Source: JASLDZ01 sp965199975 (lineage in GTDB: Bacteria > Pseudomonadota > Alphaproteobacteria > Caulobacterales > Caulobacteraceae). Taken from it: a DNA stretch of 64,000 nucleotides. Made by a program: the position numbers and the translations under genes. Position 1 is the first letter of the stretch; every line of letters starts with the position of its first letter. The stretch covers positions 496,001 to 560,000 of the forward strand of contig OZ241340.1 of NCBI GenBank assembly GCA_965199975.1. The letters run 5' to 3'. The notes beneath the pieces were generated by a model that worked only from the letters and a program-made list of their open reading frames with translations, was not told the DNA's origin and searched no databases. Positions 23,233-32,854 of the stretch are shown here, piece after piece.

Positions 23233-25296
23233 TCACCAAGTATGCACCCGGTCCGCCGGGGCGATGTAGAGCTTGTCGGATGGCTTGACGTCGAAGGCCG
23301 TATACCAGGCGTCCACATTGCGCACGACGGCGTTCACCCGCGCTTCGTTGGGCGAGTGCGGATCGGTGTGGATCTGCTGGATCAGCGCGTCTTCCCGGCT
23401 CTTGCCCCGCCACACCTGCGCCCAGGCCAGGAACACCCGCTGGTTGCCGGTCAGCCCGTCGATCACCGGTGCGGGCTTGCCCTTCAGTGAGGCGTGATAA
23501 GCGTCCAGCGCCAGATTGATGCCGCCCGAGTCGGCCATGTTCTCGCCCATGGTGAGCGCGCCGTTGATGTGCTCGCCCGCCGGGACGGAGGCCAGCGTGT
23601 AGGTGTCGTACTGGTGACCCAGCACGTCGGTCCTGGCCTTGAACTTGACCGCGTCCTGCGCCGTCCACCAGTCGGCGAGCACGCCCTGGCCGTTGGACTT
23701 GCGGCCCTGGTCGTCGAAGCCGTGGGTCATTTCGTGGCCGATCACCCCGCCTATGCCGCCGTAGTTCACCGCCGGGTCGGCGCGGGCGTCGAAGAAAGGC
23801 GGCTGCAGGATCGCCGCGGGGAAGACGATCTCGTTCATGGTCGGGTTGTAGTAGGCGTTCACCGTCTGAGGCGTCATGCCCCATTCCTGGCGGTCCACCG
23901 GCTTGTGCAGGCGGTCGCGCCGGTAGGCCCACTCGAAGGCGCGGCCGCGCTCGGCGTTGCCGTAGGCGTCCTCGGGCTTGATGGTGAGGCCGGAGTAGTC
24001 TTTCCACGTGTCGGGGTAGGCGATCTTGACGTGGAAGGCGGCGAGCTTGGCCAGGGCCGCCTGCTTGGTGGAAGGCTCCATCCAGGTCAGCTTCTCGAGC
24101 CGGGCGCGGAAGGCGGTCTTGAGGTTGCCGACCAGCTCCAGCATCTGCGCCTTGGCTTCCGGCGGGAAGTAGTCCTTCACGTAGATCTGGCCCACGTCCT
24201 CGCCCACCGTGGCGTTGGTGACGGCGACGCCGCGTTTCCAACGTGTCTGCAGTTCGGGCTGGCCGGCCAGCGTCTTGTTGCGGAACTGGAAGCGGGCCTC
24301 GACGAAGCGGGCCGGGAGCACGCTCGCCATGTTCTCGGTGATGTTGAAGGCCAGCCACGCCTGCAGCACGGGCACGGGCGTCTTGGCGAAGATGGCCGCC
24401 TTGGTGGGGAAGGCGGTGTTGTCGGTCAGGATCACGTCGCTCTCGCCGCCGAGGTCGGCGGCGGCCATGAAGGCGCGCCAGTCGAAGCCCGGCGCCTGCT
24501 GGGAGAGCGCGGCGATGGTGGTGGCGTTGTAGGTCTTGTCGCGGTCGCGCTGCTCGGCCCGGTCCCAGCTGGCGCGGGCCATCTGCGTCTCGAAGGCGAG
24601 GATCGCCTGGGCGTTGGCCTGCGGGTCGGACCACCCGGCCAGGGTCAGCATCTGGGCGATGTAGGGCACGTAGGCGGCGCGGGCCGCAGTGAACTTCGGC
24701 GTGTCCTTGAGGTAGTAGTCCTTGTCGGGCAGGCCCAGGCCGCCCGTGCGCATGTAGATGGCGTAGCGCTCGGGGTGCTTGGCGTCCTGCTGCACCGAGA
24801 CGCCGAACACCGAGTCCGAGGCCTGGTGGTGATCGCCCATCAGCGCGGCGATCTTGGCGAGGGTGTCGGCGCGTTTCACCCGCTGCAGGTCGTGGAGCAG
24901 GGGCGCGGCGCCCGCCCTGTCGATCGCCGCCTCGTCCATGAAGGCGTGGTAGGCCGCGCCAGCGCGGCCCTCGGGCGTGGTGGGCGCCAGGTCCTTGGTC
25001 GAGGCCTGCTCCAGGATGGCGTGCACGCGGTTCTCGGACAGCACGCTCAGGATGTCGAAGGCGCCGAAGCGGGTTCGGTCGCTGGGAATGTCCACGCGCT
25101 TGAGCCAGTCGCCGTTGGCGTAGCGGAAGAAGTCGTCGCCCGGCTTAACGGCGGGGTCCTCGCCCGACTTGTCGAAGCCCCAGGTCCCGTAGTGCGGGGT
25201 GGTCGTGCCGGGATCGAGCGGGTTGGCCGGCTGCGCCGCGGCGGCGCCTGCCAGGAGCGCGAGAGACGAGGCGGCGGCGAGGGCGGTCAGGCGCAT
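23233..25296 (-). CDS. M13-family zinc metallopeptidase (neprilysin-like), secreted
   Basis: Zinc endopeptidase of 687 residues, the usual M13 length. MRLTALAAASSLALLAGAAAAQ is a signal peptide, so it acts in the periplasm or outside. The N-terminal PEPN_M13 part shows PGDDFFRYANGDWLKR. The catalytic part has VNAYYNPTMNEIVFPAAILQPPFF, IGGVIGHEMTHGFDDQG (zinc ligands and Glu) and ALTMGENMADSGGINLAL (third zinc ligand). The C-terminal HSPNEARVNAVVRNVDAWYTAFDVKPSDKLY is also typical. Single gene, with about 100 bases upstream before the next gene. Confidence 0.93.
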   Translation of the reverse strand: MRLTALAAASSLALLAGAAAAQPANPLDPGTTTPHYGTWGFDKSGEDPAVKPGDDFFRYANGDWLKRVDIPSDRTRFGAFDILSVLSENRVHAILEQASTKDLAPTTPEGRAGAAYHAFMDEAAIDRAGAAPLLHDLQRVKRADTLAKIAALMGDHHQASDSVFGVSVQQDAKHPERYAIYMRTGGLGLPDKDYYLKDTPKFTAARAAYVPYIAQMLTLAGWSDPQANAQAILAFETQMARASWDRAEQRDRDKTYNATTIAALSQQAPGFDWRAFMAAADLGGESDVILTDNTAFPTKAAIFAKTPVPVLQAWLAFNITENMASVLPARFVEARFQFRNKTLAGQPELQTRWKRGVAVTNATVGEDVGQIYVKDYFPPEAKAQMLELVGNLKTAFRARLEKLTWMEPSTKQAALAKLAAFHVKIAYPDTWKDYSGLTIKPEDAYGNAERGRAFEWAYRRDRLHKPVDRQEWGMTPQTVNAYYNPTMNEIVFPAAILQPPFFDARADPAVNYGGIGGVIGHEMTHGFDDQGRKSNGQGVLADWWTAQDAVKFKARTDVLGHQYDTYTLASVPAGEHINGALTMGENMADSGGINLALDAYHASLKGKPAPVIDGLTGNQRVFLAWAQVWRGKSREDALIQQIHTDPHSPNEARVNAVVRNVDAWYTAFDVKPSDKLYIAPADRVHTW

Positions 25297-25395
25297 GGGC
25301 GGGGAAGTCTTCCTGAGACGAGGGGTTGTTACGATTTAACCCCAGGTCGCGCCCCCGGCACAAGTCCGGCGGCGCAGATTACGTCGATGCAACGC

Positions 25396-26739
25396 TCACA
25401 CGGGGTCTTCCAGGCTGAACTGCCGGGCCTCATCGTCATACGCGTAGAGTTCGGCGTAGCGGCCCCACTGGATGGCCGCCGACATGGTCTCTTCGGCGTA
25501 GTCCTCGCTCATGTAGTCCTCCAGCTCCTCGGAGAACCTGGTGTAGGGCGCGCGATGGGTGGGCCGCTCGTCGAGCACGCGGCGGATGGTGGCGACGATG
25601 GGCACGTTGGCGACCAGGTGCTCCGCGAACAGGCGCTTGCGCGCATCGGTGTCGTCGCCCGCGAACCTGCGGCCCGCATCGGTGAGGCGGATGTCGCCGT
25701 GCGCCACCTCGGCGAAGCGCAAGAGCTGCAGGGTCTCGGCGATGGGGAAGAGGTCGTCCACCTCCAGCGCCAGCTCGTCGCTGAGTTCGGGCAGGTCGGC
25801 CTTGCCGTTGAAGGGCTCGGCCACCAGCGACTCCAGCAGGCCCGAGAGGAGGTTGGTGGAGACGGCCGGCAGGGCGCGGGCCACGCCCACCGGCTGGCTC
25901 GACGTATCGGCCGCCCGTCCCGGTCCCTGCGGGTTGGTCATGCGGCCGTAGACCTCGTCCACCAGCGCGCGGAAGCGCGGGTCGGTGCGCGAGCGCGGGT
26001 GCGCCAGGTCGATGGCGATCTCGGCGGCCACGCAGCCGGGCTGGGAGCGGAAGATCAGCACCCGGTCGCACATCAAGACCGCCTCCTCGATGTTGTGGGA
26101 GACGAGGAGGATGGAGCGCAGGGGCAGCTTGCCCTCGATCCACAGATCGATCAGGTCCGTGCGCAGCGTCTCGGCGGTCAGCACGTCCAACGCCGAGAAG
26201 GGCTCGTCCATCAGCAGCAGCTCGGGCTGCATCACGAGGCCGCGGGCGAAGCCGACGCGCTGGCGCATGCCGCCGGACAGCTCCTTGGGATAGGCGTTCT
26301 CGAACCCGTCCAGCCCGATCAGGTCGATGGCCTGCAGGGCGCGGGAGTGGCGTTCGGAGGCGGGCACGCCCAAGGGCTCCAGCCCGATCTCCACGTTCTC
26401 CTGCACGGTGAGCCAGGGGAACAGGGCGAAGCTCTGGAACACCATGGCGATGCCCTCGGAGGGGCCCGTCAGCGGGCGCCCGCGCCACAGCACCTCGCCG
26501 CCGGCGGGCGGCACTAGGCCGGCGATGATGCGCAGCAGGCTCGACTTCCCCGAGCCAGATCGGCCCAGCAGCCCCACGATCTCGCCGGAGCGGATCGCCA
26601 TGTCGACGCCCTCGAGGACCAGGAGGTCGGCGCCGCCGGTGCGGGGGTACTTCTGCGTCAGGTCCTGCACCTGCAGCAGGGCCTCGGGCTTGGGGCGGGA
26701 GGCCTCGCCGGCGGGGCGGGTCAGGGTGGTGGCGGCCAT
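25396..26739 (-). CDS. Nitrate/sulfonate-type ABC transporter ATPase with C-terminal AAA-associated domain
   Basis: 447 residues in two domains. Residues about 20-255 are an ABC ATPase: Walker A GRSGSGKSS, Q-loop VFQSFALFPW, signature LSGGMRQRVGFARGL, Walker B LLLMDEPFSALD, and switch His in LLVSHNIEEA. This pattern is that of importers for nitrate, sulfonates or bicarbonate. Residues about 290-447 are an extra domain (AAA-associated, PF09821-like): ALEVDDLFPIAETLQLLRFAEVAHGDI and FAGDDTDARKRLFAEHLV. It is cotranscribed with the double permease just upstream (6-base gap). No periplasmic binding protein is nearby. The substrate is unknown. Confidence 0.88.
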   Translation of the reverse strand: MAATTLTRPAGEASRPKPEALLQVQDLTQKYPRTGGADLLVLEGVDMAIRSGEIVGLLGRSGSGKSSLLRIIAGLVPPAGGEVLWRGRPLTGPSEGIAMVFQSFALFPWLTVQENVEIGLEPLGVPASERHSRALQAIDLIGLDGFENAYPKELSGGMRQRVGFARGLVMQPELLLMDEPFSALDVLTAETLRTDLIDLWIEGKLPLRSILLVSHNIEEAVLMCDRVLIFRSQPGCVAAEIAIDLAHPRSRTDPRFRALVDEVYGRMTNPQGPGRAADTSSQPVGVARALPAVSTNLLSGLLESLVAEPFNGKADLPELSDELALEVDDLFPIAETLQLLRFAEVAHGDIRLTDAGRRFAGDDTDARKRLFAEHLVANVPIVATIRRVLDERPTHRAPYTRFSEELEDYMSEDYAEETMSAAIQWGRYAELYAYDDEARQFSLEDPV

Positions 26740-26745
26740 GTCACC

Positions 26746-28500
26746 TCACTCAGAGCGCAGGCGCTTGGCGCCCCAGGCGAACACCGGCTCCCAGAACAGC
26801 CGATTGAGCAGCACCACGTAGACCACCATGACCACCGTGCCCAACACCACGCGCGGCATGTCGGCCGAGGTGTTGGCGTTGGCGATGTAGGCGCCCAGGC
26901 CGTGCGCTTGGAGCTTGGTCGTGCCCCAGTTGGCGACCTCGGCCACCACCGAGGCGTTCCAGGAGCCGCCGACAGCGGTGATGGCCCCGGTGACGTAGGC
27001 GGGGAAGATGCCTGGCAGGATCACCTTGGCCCACCAGGCGAAGCCCTTGATGCGCAGGGAGGCCGCCGCCTCCAGGAGGTCGGCCGGGAAGGCCGAGGCG
27101 CCGGCCACCACGTTGAACAGGATGTACCATTGGGTGCCCAGGATCATCAGCGGCGAGAGCCAGACGTCGGGCGCGAGATGGAAGGTGACGATGGCCACCG
27201 CCGCCAGCGGGAAGAACAGGTTGGCCGGGAAGGCGGCCAGGAACTGCGCCACGGGCTGCACCGCCGCCGTCCACTTCGGGCGCAGGCCGACCCACACCCC
27301 GATCGGCACCCAGATCAGGCTGGCGATCAGCACCAGCACCATGACGCGGATGAGGGTGAAGCCGCCCAGCGCCGCCACCCAGCCCACCTCGCGCCATTGC
27401 ACTTCGGTGGCGATGAAGGCGATGGACTTCCACGCCGCCAGCGCCGCTAAGGCCGCGATGAGGCCGTACCAGGCCCAATCCACCCAGCGGCTGGAGAGCA
27501 CCCTCCCCACCGGCGGCGTCACGCTCATCGGTCGCCCGAAGCGCACCGAGGCGAGCGAAGTCAGCACCGAGCCCGCCGGTTTCAGAACCCGGCGCGCCAG
27601 GGCGGCGCGGCGCATGAAGTCGAGCGCCCACGATCCGGTCTCCTCCCGTGTCCCGGGTCCGCCCGCGTCGGCGCGGAAGCGCTGCGACCAGGCGACGAGC
27701 GGTCGGAACAGCAGCTGGTCGTAGGCCAGGATGACCACCAGCATGGCCAGGAGCGCCCAGCCGATGGCTCCCAGGTTCTTGTGCAGTATGGCCACGGCCA
27801 CATACGAGCCGATGCCCGGCAGCTGGATGTGGATGGCGCCGACGTCGAAGGCCTCGCTCTGCACCACGAAAAACCAGGCGCCCGACATTGAGATCATCAT
27901 GTTCCAGATCAGCTGGGGCGCGGCGAAGGGCGCCTCCAGCGTCCACAGCCTCCGCCAGGCGCCCAGGCGCAGGCTGTCGGAGAGCTCGACCAGGTCCTTC
28001 GGCAGGGTGCGGCACGAGTAGTAGAAGCTGAACACCATGTTCCAGGCCTGGCTGGTGAACACCAGGAACACCGCGCCGAGCTCCGCCCCCAGCGTGCGGC
28101 CGGGGAAGAGGCCGAGGAAGAAGGCCAGCGTCAGCGCCTGGAAGGCCAGCACCGGCACGCTCTGCATCACGTCGACCAGCGGAATGATCACCATCTCAGC
28201 GCGCCGACTCTTGGCCGCCCAGTAGCCGAGCACGAAGGTGGCGATCAGTGACAGCGCCATGGCCGCGAACATCCGCAGCGTGGTGCGCAGCGCGTACTCG
28301 GGCAGGAAGCGCGGATCGAGGCTGATCTGCGGTCCGGCGGCGGGCAGCGCGGTGAGCGTCTGGCGCCCGCCCAGCGCGATAAGGGTGAAGACGCCGATGA
28401 CCAGCAAAAAGACCGCCGCGTCCGCCGCCGAGAGCCGCGCGCGGGGCGCCCGCCAAGCCGACGGCAGGCGCATGGCGAAGGCGGGCGTCTGCAGCGGCAT
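26746..28500 (-). CDS. ABC transporter permease with two fused permease domains
   Basis: 584 residues and about eleven or twelve hydrophobic segments. Two BPD-type permease units are joined in one chain. Unit 1 (about residues 75-265) contains LPKDLVELSDSLRLGAWRRLWTLEAPFAAPQLIW; unit 2 (about 375-575) contains FPADLLEAAASLRIKGFAWWAKVILPGIFPAYV. Both are the EAA-type loop that contacts the ATPase. In most transporters of this kind the permease is a homodimer of one unit, so the fused chain would supply both halves. The ATG is at 28500. The ATPase gene follows at once; a helicase gene lies 62 bases upstream. Confidence 0.85.
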   Translation of the reverse strand: MPLQTPAFAMRLPSAWRAPRARLSAADAAVFLLVIGVFTLIALGGRQTLTALPAAGPQISLDPRFLPEYALRTTLRMFAAMALSLIATFVLGYWAAKSRRAEMVIIPLVDVMQSVPVLAFQALTLAFFLGLFPGRTLGAELGAVFLVFTSQAWNMVFSFYYSCRTLPKDLVELSDSLRLGAWRRLWTLEAPFAAPQLIWNMMISMSGAWFFVVQSEAFDVGAIHIQLPGIGSYVAVAILHKNLGAIGWALLAMLVVILAYDQLLFRPLVAWSQRFRADAGGPGTREETGSWALDFMRRAALARRVLKPAGSVLTSLASVRFGRPMSVTPPVGRVLSSRWVDWAWYGLIAALAALAAWKSIAFIATEVQWREVGWVAALGGFTLIRVMVLVLIASLIWVPIGVWVGLRPKWTAAVQPVAQFLAAFPANLFFPLAAVAIVTFHLAPDVWLSPLMILGTQWYILFNVVAGASAFPADLLEAAASLRIKGFAWWAKVILPGIFPAYVTGAITAVGGSWNASVVAEVANWGTTKLQAHGLGAYIANANTSADMPRVVLGTVVMVVYVVLLNRLFWEPVFAWGAKRLRSE

Positions 28501-28562
28501 GAGCCCTCCCTGATCGTCGCTATGCGGGCGCGAGGCCGCGGCTATGGTGCGTCCTCGGCCCC

Positions 28563-31424
28563 TTACGCGGGGTGCGCGGGAGCGGCAAGCGAGCCCGGCC
28601 CCACGAAAGCCGCCACCTGCTCGATCGCCTCCACGAGCCCCACGCGCTGCACGTCCACCCCTTCCGGCAGGCCGCTGAACAGGCGGGTGGGGGCGGCCGC
28701 GTCGAGCATGACGAAGACGCCCCTGTCGTCGGCGCGGCGGATCAGGCGGCCGAAGGCCTGGGCGATGCGGGCGCGGGCCAGGGCGTCGTCGTAGGCGCGG
28801 CCGCCGAAGCGTTCGCGCCGGGCCTTGTGCAGGAGGTCGGGGCGCGGCCAGGGCACGCGGTCGAAGCACAGCAGCCGCAGCGAACGGCCCGGCACGTCCA
28901 CCCCGTCGCGGATGGCGTCGGTGCCGAGGAGGCAGCTGTCCTCCTCGGCGCGGAACACGTCCACCAGCGCGCCGGCCTCCAGCGGGTCCACGTGCTGGGC
29001 GTAGAGCGGCAGCCCCGCCTCGCCCAGCGGCGCGGCGATCCGGTCGTAGACGAGGCGCAGCCTGCGGATGGCGGTGAACAGGCCCACCGCGCCGCCGCCC
29101 GCGGCCAGGAACAGCTCGCGCATGGCGGCGGCGACCTGGCGCGGGTCGTCCTTGCCCACGTCGGTGACCACCAGCGCGCGGGCGTGGGCGGCGTAGTCGA
29201 ACGGCGAGGCCAGCCGCAGCAGCTTGGGCGCGTCGGCCAGGCGCGCGGCGCCGGTGCGCATCTCGGCCAGGGCGAAGGGGCTGTCGTGGCCGGGGTCGGA
29301 CAGGGTGGCGGAGGTGACCAGCACCCCGTGCGCGGGCTTGAGCACGGTCTCGGCCAGGGGCTCGGTGGGGTCGACGAAGTGGCGGCGGTAGGCGGCGTCG
29401 GCGGTGCGGTTGAAGGCCCACACGCTCTCGAACCAGTCGACGAAGTGCGGATCGTCCGCACCCTGATCGAGCTGGCGCAGCATGCCGCGCCAGGCGGGCA
29501 GCTGCACCCGCGCCCGCCGTTCCAGCCCACGCAGGGCGCCTTCGATGCGGGCGCGCGAGCCGGTGTCGAGGTCGTCCGCCTCCTCGTCGAGCAGGTCCTC
29601 CAGCGTCTTGGCCAGCTGCAGCAAGGGCGTTTCCAAGGCGGCCAGCGCCGAGGCGGCGGCGGACGCCGCTGCGGAGACGGCGTCGACGGGCGGACGGGCG
29701 GCGCACTCCTGGCCGCCCTCCGCCTGGCCCCGCGCGCCTTCGGCGCGGGCGCGCACCTGGTCGAGCACCGCCGCCAGGAACGCCTCCACCGGGCCGATCG
29801 GGCGCGGCGGCAGCATGTCGCCATCCATGTCGGGCGGGGGCGCGATGCGGCCGCTCCAGCCCTCGCCGGGGAGGGCTGCGGCGGCGCGGACGGCCGCGGC
29901 CAGCATGTCGCGCGCACCCTCGTGGTCAGCCAGCACCTCGGAGAGCCGCGTGTCGAGCCCCCGCCCGCGGCGGCGACCCTCGGGCCCGCGGATCCAGCGG
30001 CGCAGCTCGGCCGCCTCCTGGCCGGAGAGGCAGGCGGAAAAGGCGCTGTCGGCGGCGTCGAACAGGTGGTGGCCCTCGTCGAACACCAGGCGCTTCAGCC
30101 GCGCGGTCTCGCCGTCCTGGCGCCGCCGCCCCTGGTCGAAGGCGGCCTGGCTCAGCACGAGCGCGTGGTTGGCGATGACGAGGTCGGCGCGGCGCGAGGC
30201 GCGCACCGCCTTCTCCACGAAGCAGGTGCGGTAATGGGCGCAGCCGGCGTGCACGCACTCCCCGCGCCGGTCCATCAGGTTGGCGGGGCCGGCCTGGGCG
30301 AGCGACCCCACGGCGAACAGGGTGGGCAGCCAGGCGGGGAAGTCGCCGCCGGTCATGTCGCCGTCGCGGGTGGCGCGCAGCCAGCGGGCGACGAGGCCCA
30401 CGCCCACCGCGTCCGCCCCGCCGGTGGCCGCGCCCGCGGCCAGATCCTGGTAGTTGAGGAGGCACGCGTAGTTCTCGCGCCCCTTGCGCACCACCGCCTT
30501 CTTGGCGTGCACCTCCGGGTCGGGGAAGACGCTGCGGCTCTCCCGCTCGATCTGGCGCTGCAGGGCGCGGGTGTAGGTCGAGACCCACACCGCCGGCCCG
30601 TTCTGCTCCGCCCACAGGCTGGCCGGGGCGAGATAGCCCAGCGTCTTGCCGACGCCCGTGCCCGCCTCGGCCAGCATCAGGCGCGGCTCACCCTCGCGCT
30701 CGCGTGGCGAGAAGGCGTGGGCGGCCTCGGCGGCGTAATTCGCCTGCGCCGCGCGCGCCTCGTCCAGCCCCGAGCGGGCGAGGAGGTCGGCGAGCCGCGC
30801 CTGCGCCCCCTCGGGCGTCACGGCCTGCGAGCCCGGCTGCCCCTGCGGCGCCTCGTCCTCCCACTCCGGCAGGCGCGCCCACACGTCGAGGCCGTTGCCG
30901 CGCAGCCGCCCGTGCTCGCGGCTGGCCAGCGCCTCGCGCACCCGCGAGCCCCAGGCCCAGCCGGCGCGCTCCAGGTGCAGGGCGGCGGCCAGCGCCTCCT
31001 CGCGGGAGGGGAGGGGGCTTTCGGCCAGCTCGTCCAGCAGCAGGCGCGCCGCCTCGCGCAGGGCCGCCGCCTGCTCGGGTGCGGTGCGCGGCTCCGCCAG
31101 CCCCAGCGCCCGGGCGAGGCCCACGGGCGAGGGCGCGCACGGCCGCGCGGGGCGGGCGAAGGCGTAGAGCTCCAGTGCGTCGAAGATGTCGGGCGAGCGC
31201 GGCGGCGCCGAGAGCCCCAGCCGCCGCGCGGTGAGGCTGGCGTGCGCCACTAGCGCCGGCTCGCGCTGCAAGGCGTGGCGGGCGGCGCCTGGGAGGAGGT
31301 CGCGCGCCGGCCCCTCGCCGTCGTCGATTGCGGCGCGGGGTCCGGGCAGCACCACGATCGCCGTCGGCAAGGCCACGGAGGGCGCGGCCGTCTCGGTCAG
31401 CGATGCGGCGTCGGGCGCGTCCAC
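28563..31424 (-). CDS. DinG/XPD-family ATP-dependent DNA helicase
   Basis: Superfamily 2 helicase of 953 residues with an iron-sulfur cluster, involved in resolving D-loops, R-loops or other structures during repair. Walker A is MLAEAGTGVGKTLGYLAP (about residue 260); the DEAH-type box is LVFDEGHHLFD; motif III-like LVTSATLSD; motif VI ARIAQAFGRLIRRADDRG. The XPD-type cysteines are Cys in RENYACLLNYQ and three in RGECVHAGCAHYRTC, a full set of four. The N-terminal 230 residues are a lineage-specific extension. It resembles E. coli DinG/YoaA but I cannot tell which is closer, so no symbol is given. Confidence 0.88.
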   Translation of the reverse strand: MDAPDAASLTETAAPSVALPTAIVVLPGPRAAIDDGEGPARDLLPGAARHALQREPALVAHASLTARRLGLSAPPRSPDIFDALELYAFARPARPCAPSPVGLARALGLAEPRTAPEQAAALREAARLLLDELAESPLPSREEALAAALHLERAGWAWGSRVREALASREHGRLRGNGLDVWARLPEWEDEAPQGQPGSQAVTPEGAQARLADLLARSGLDEARAAQANYAAEAAHAFSPREREGEPRLMLAEAGTGVGKTLGYLAPASLWAEQNGPAVWVSTYTRALQRQIERESRSVFPDPEVHAKKAVVRKGRENYACLLNYQDLAAGAATGGADAVGVGLVARWLRATRDGDMTGGDFPAWLPTLFAVGSLAQAGPANLMDRRGECVHAGCAHYRTCFVEKAVRASRRADLVIANHALVLSQAAFDQGRRRQDGETARLKRLVFDEGHHLFDAADSAFSACLSGQEAAELRRWIRGPEGRRRGRGLDTRLSEVLADHEGARDMLAAAVRAAAALPGEGWSGRIAPPPDMDGDMLPPRPIGPVEAFLAAVLDQVRARAEGARGQAEGGQECAARPPVDAVSAAASAAASALAALETPLLQLAKTLEDLLDEEADDLDTGSRARIEGALRGLERRARVQLPAWRGMLRQLDQGADDPHFVDWFESVWAFNRTADAAYRRHFVDPTEPLAETVLKPAHGVLVTSATLSDPGHDSPFALAEMRTGAARLADAPKLLRLASPFDYAAHARALVVTDVGKDDPRQVAAAMRELFLAAGGGAVGLFTAIRRLRLVYDRIAAPLGEAGLPLYAQHVDPLEAGALVDVFRAEEDSCLLGTDAIRDGVDVPGRSLRLLCFDRVPWPRPDLLHKARRERFGGRAYDDALARARIAQAFGRLIRRADDRGVFVMLDAAAPTRLFSGLPEGVDVQRVGLVEAIEQVAAFVGPGSLAAPAHPA

Positions 31425-31523
31425 CTGCGCAGGTTAGGCGCGTCGACGCGAAAACGGAACGGGAACGCGTTTCGCCAAGCCTGTCGCTGCCGAAGCGGCG
31501 CATGGCATGGCAGGAGGCCCCTT

Positions 31524-32183
31524 ATGATTTTGCACCTTTTGGCTGCGGCCGTCCTTTCTGCTTCTCCATCGATGTCCTGCTCAGCCGACGCGTCGCTCAT
31601 GACATTGAATGTGCGCCGCTTTGATCAGATGCTCGGCTCTGGATGGCGCCCGCTCGGCGATAACCCCGGATGCGAGGCGGCGGCCGCGGACCTGATCGCA
31701 GCCTACCGAAAGCGGAACGCCAATGCGCTTGTCGAAGGGTCTCCCGCCGACATCCGCGGGCTGAATTGGCACGAGGCGCAGCTTCGCGCCGCCGCCGGGC
31801 AGACGCCGGAGGCGATCGCCCTGTTCCGGAGAAGTCGCCTTGATATCGATCCTGCGCGCCGGCTCTACGCAGACGCCACTCTCGCCTTTCTGAGCCGAAA
31901 CCTTTCCGCCCTGCGAGACGTGCGCGAGCGGCTGACCGCATTGCCCAAGCCCGAGTGGTGGGACTCGGCCGTGCTGCAAGTTCCGCCGGAGCATCGGCCC
32001 GTCTGGCCGGAGCACCTGTCGGAAGTGGATGGATTCATCGCCTGCTGGGACAAGCCCTACGCACAGGCCTACGCCTACGCCTGTCGGCCGAAACCTTCAG
32101 GGGCGGCCACCCCGCCACACACCGGGCAAGCCGGATCGGGGCCGACGCGCACGGTGCGGCTCTCGCCGGCGAGGCCGTCGTAG
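31524..32183 (+). CDS. Exported hypothetical protein
   Basis: 219 residues, unknown function. MILHLLAAAVLSASPSMSC is a signal peptide; a Cys follows, so it might be a lipoprotein, although the lipobox is poor. The ATG at 31524 has AGGAGG at 31512-31517. The body is helical: LIAAYRKRNANALVE, LNWHEAQLRAAAGQTPEAIALFRRS (TPR-like) and LYADATLAFLSRNLSALRDVRERLTAL. WPEHLSEVDGFIACWDKPYAQAYAYACR looks like the natural end. The final 30 or so residues lie antisense to the 3' end of moeB: the two convergent genes overlap by 109 bases. Confidence 0.65.
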   Translation: MILHLLAAAVLSASPSMSCSADASLMTLNVRRFDQMLGSGWRPLGDNPGCEAAAADLIAAYRKRNANALVEGSPADIRGLNWHEAQLRAAAGQTPEAIALFRRSRLDIDPARRLYADATLAFLSRNLSALRDVRERLTALPKPEWWDSAVLQVPPEHRPVWPEHLSEVDGFIACWDKPYAQAYAYACRPKPSGAATPPHTGQAGSGPTRTVRLSPARPS

Positions 32184-32848
32184 ATCAGCAGACGTCCGGT
32201 CAGTGGCGCGCCTGCGCCGGTGACGAGCTTCACCGCCTCCAGCGCCATCATCGAGCCGATCACCCCGGCCAAGGCGCCCACCACGCCCACCGCGGCGCAG
32301 GTCTCGGCCTCGGGCGGGGTCTCCGGCACCAGGCAGCGGTAGCAGGGACGGCCGGTGAAGACGCCCACCTGCCCGGTCCAGCGGCCCAGCGCGCCGGTCA
32401 CGAGCGGGACGCCCGCCGCCACACAGGCGGCGTTGACGGCGAAGCGGGTGGCGAAATCGTCAGTGCCGTCGAGCACGAGGTCCCAGCCGGCGATGACGGC
32501 GGCGGCCGTGTCCTGCGTCAGCGCCAGGGCGTGGGTCTCCACGTCCACCTGCGGATTGAGCGCGGTCAGCGCGCGGGCGGCGCGCTCCACCTTCGGCGCG
32601 CCCACGTCGGCGGTGATGTACACCACCTGGCGCTGCAGGTTGGAGAGCGAGACCACGTCTGGGTCCACAAGCCCCAGCGTCCCCATCCCCGCCGCCGCCA
32701 GGTACAGCGCCGCGGGCGCGCCGAGGCCTCCCGCGCCCACCACCAGCACCCGCGCGCGCTTCAGCGCCTGCTGGCCGGGGCCGCCCACCTCGCGCAGCAC
32801 GAGGTGGCGGGCGTAGCGCTCGACCTCGGAGTCGGAGAAGGCGGGCAT
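32075..32848 (-). CDS. moeB: MoeB/ThiF/HesA-family adenylyltransferase
   Basis: E1-like enzyme that adenylates the C-terminal glycine of a small sulfur-carrier protein (MoaD or ThiS). 257 residues. RYARHLVLREVGGPGQQALKRARVLVVGAGGLGAP is the start of the family with its glycine-rich ATP site; LVDPDVVSLSNLQRQVVY, VGAPKVERAARAL, DLVLDGTDDFATRF and RCLVPE follow. The zinc-binding Cys pair appears as PCYRCL and PACPVCG. The segment after PVCGG is an extension that overlaps the convergent gene. The choice between molybdopterin and thiamine roles is open, because no partner gene is adjacent. Confidence 0.88.
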   Translation of the reverse strand: MPAFSDSEVERYARHLVLREVGGPGQQALKRARVLVVGAGGLGAPAALYLAAAGMGTLGLVDPDVVSLSNLQRQVVYITADVGAPKVERAARALTALNPQVDVETHALALTQDTAAAVIAGWDLVLDGTDDFATRFAVNAACVAAGVPLVTGALGRWTGQVGVFTGRPCYRCLVPETPPEAETCAAVGVVGALAGVIGSMMALEAVKLVTGAGAPLTGRLLIYDGLAGESRTVRVGPDPACPVCGGVAAPEGFGRQA

Positions 32849-32854
32849 GCGGGA

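Noticed and set aside
23494..26517. Open frame of 1007 codons on the plus strand
   Set aside because: It runs antisense to the M13 peptidase and the ABC ATPase genes, which have clear catalytic motifs. Its composition is Gly/Val/Arg/His-rich without any motif, as expected for a shadow frame in high-G+C DNA.
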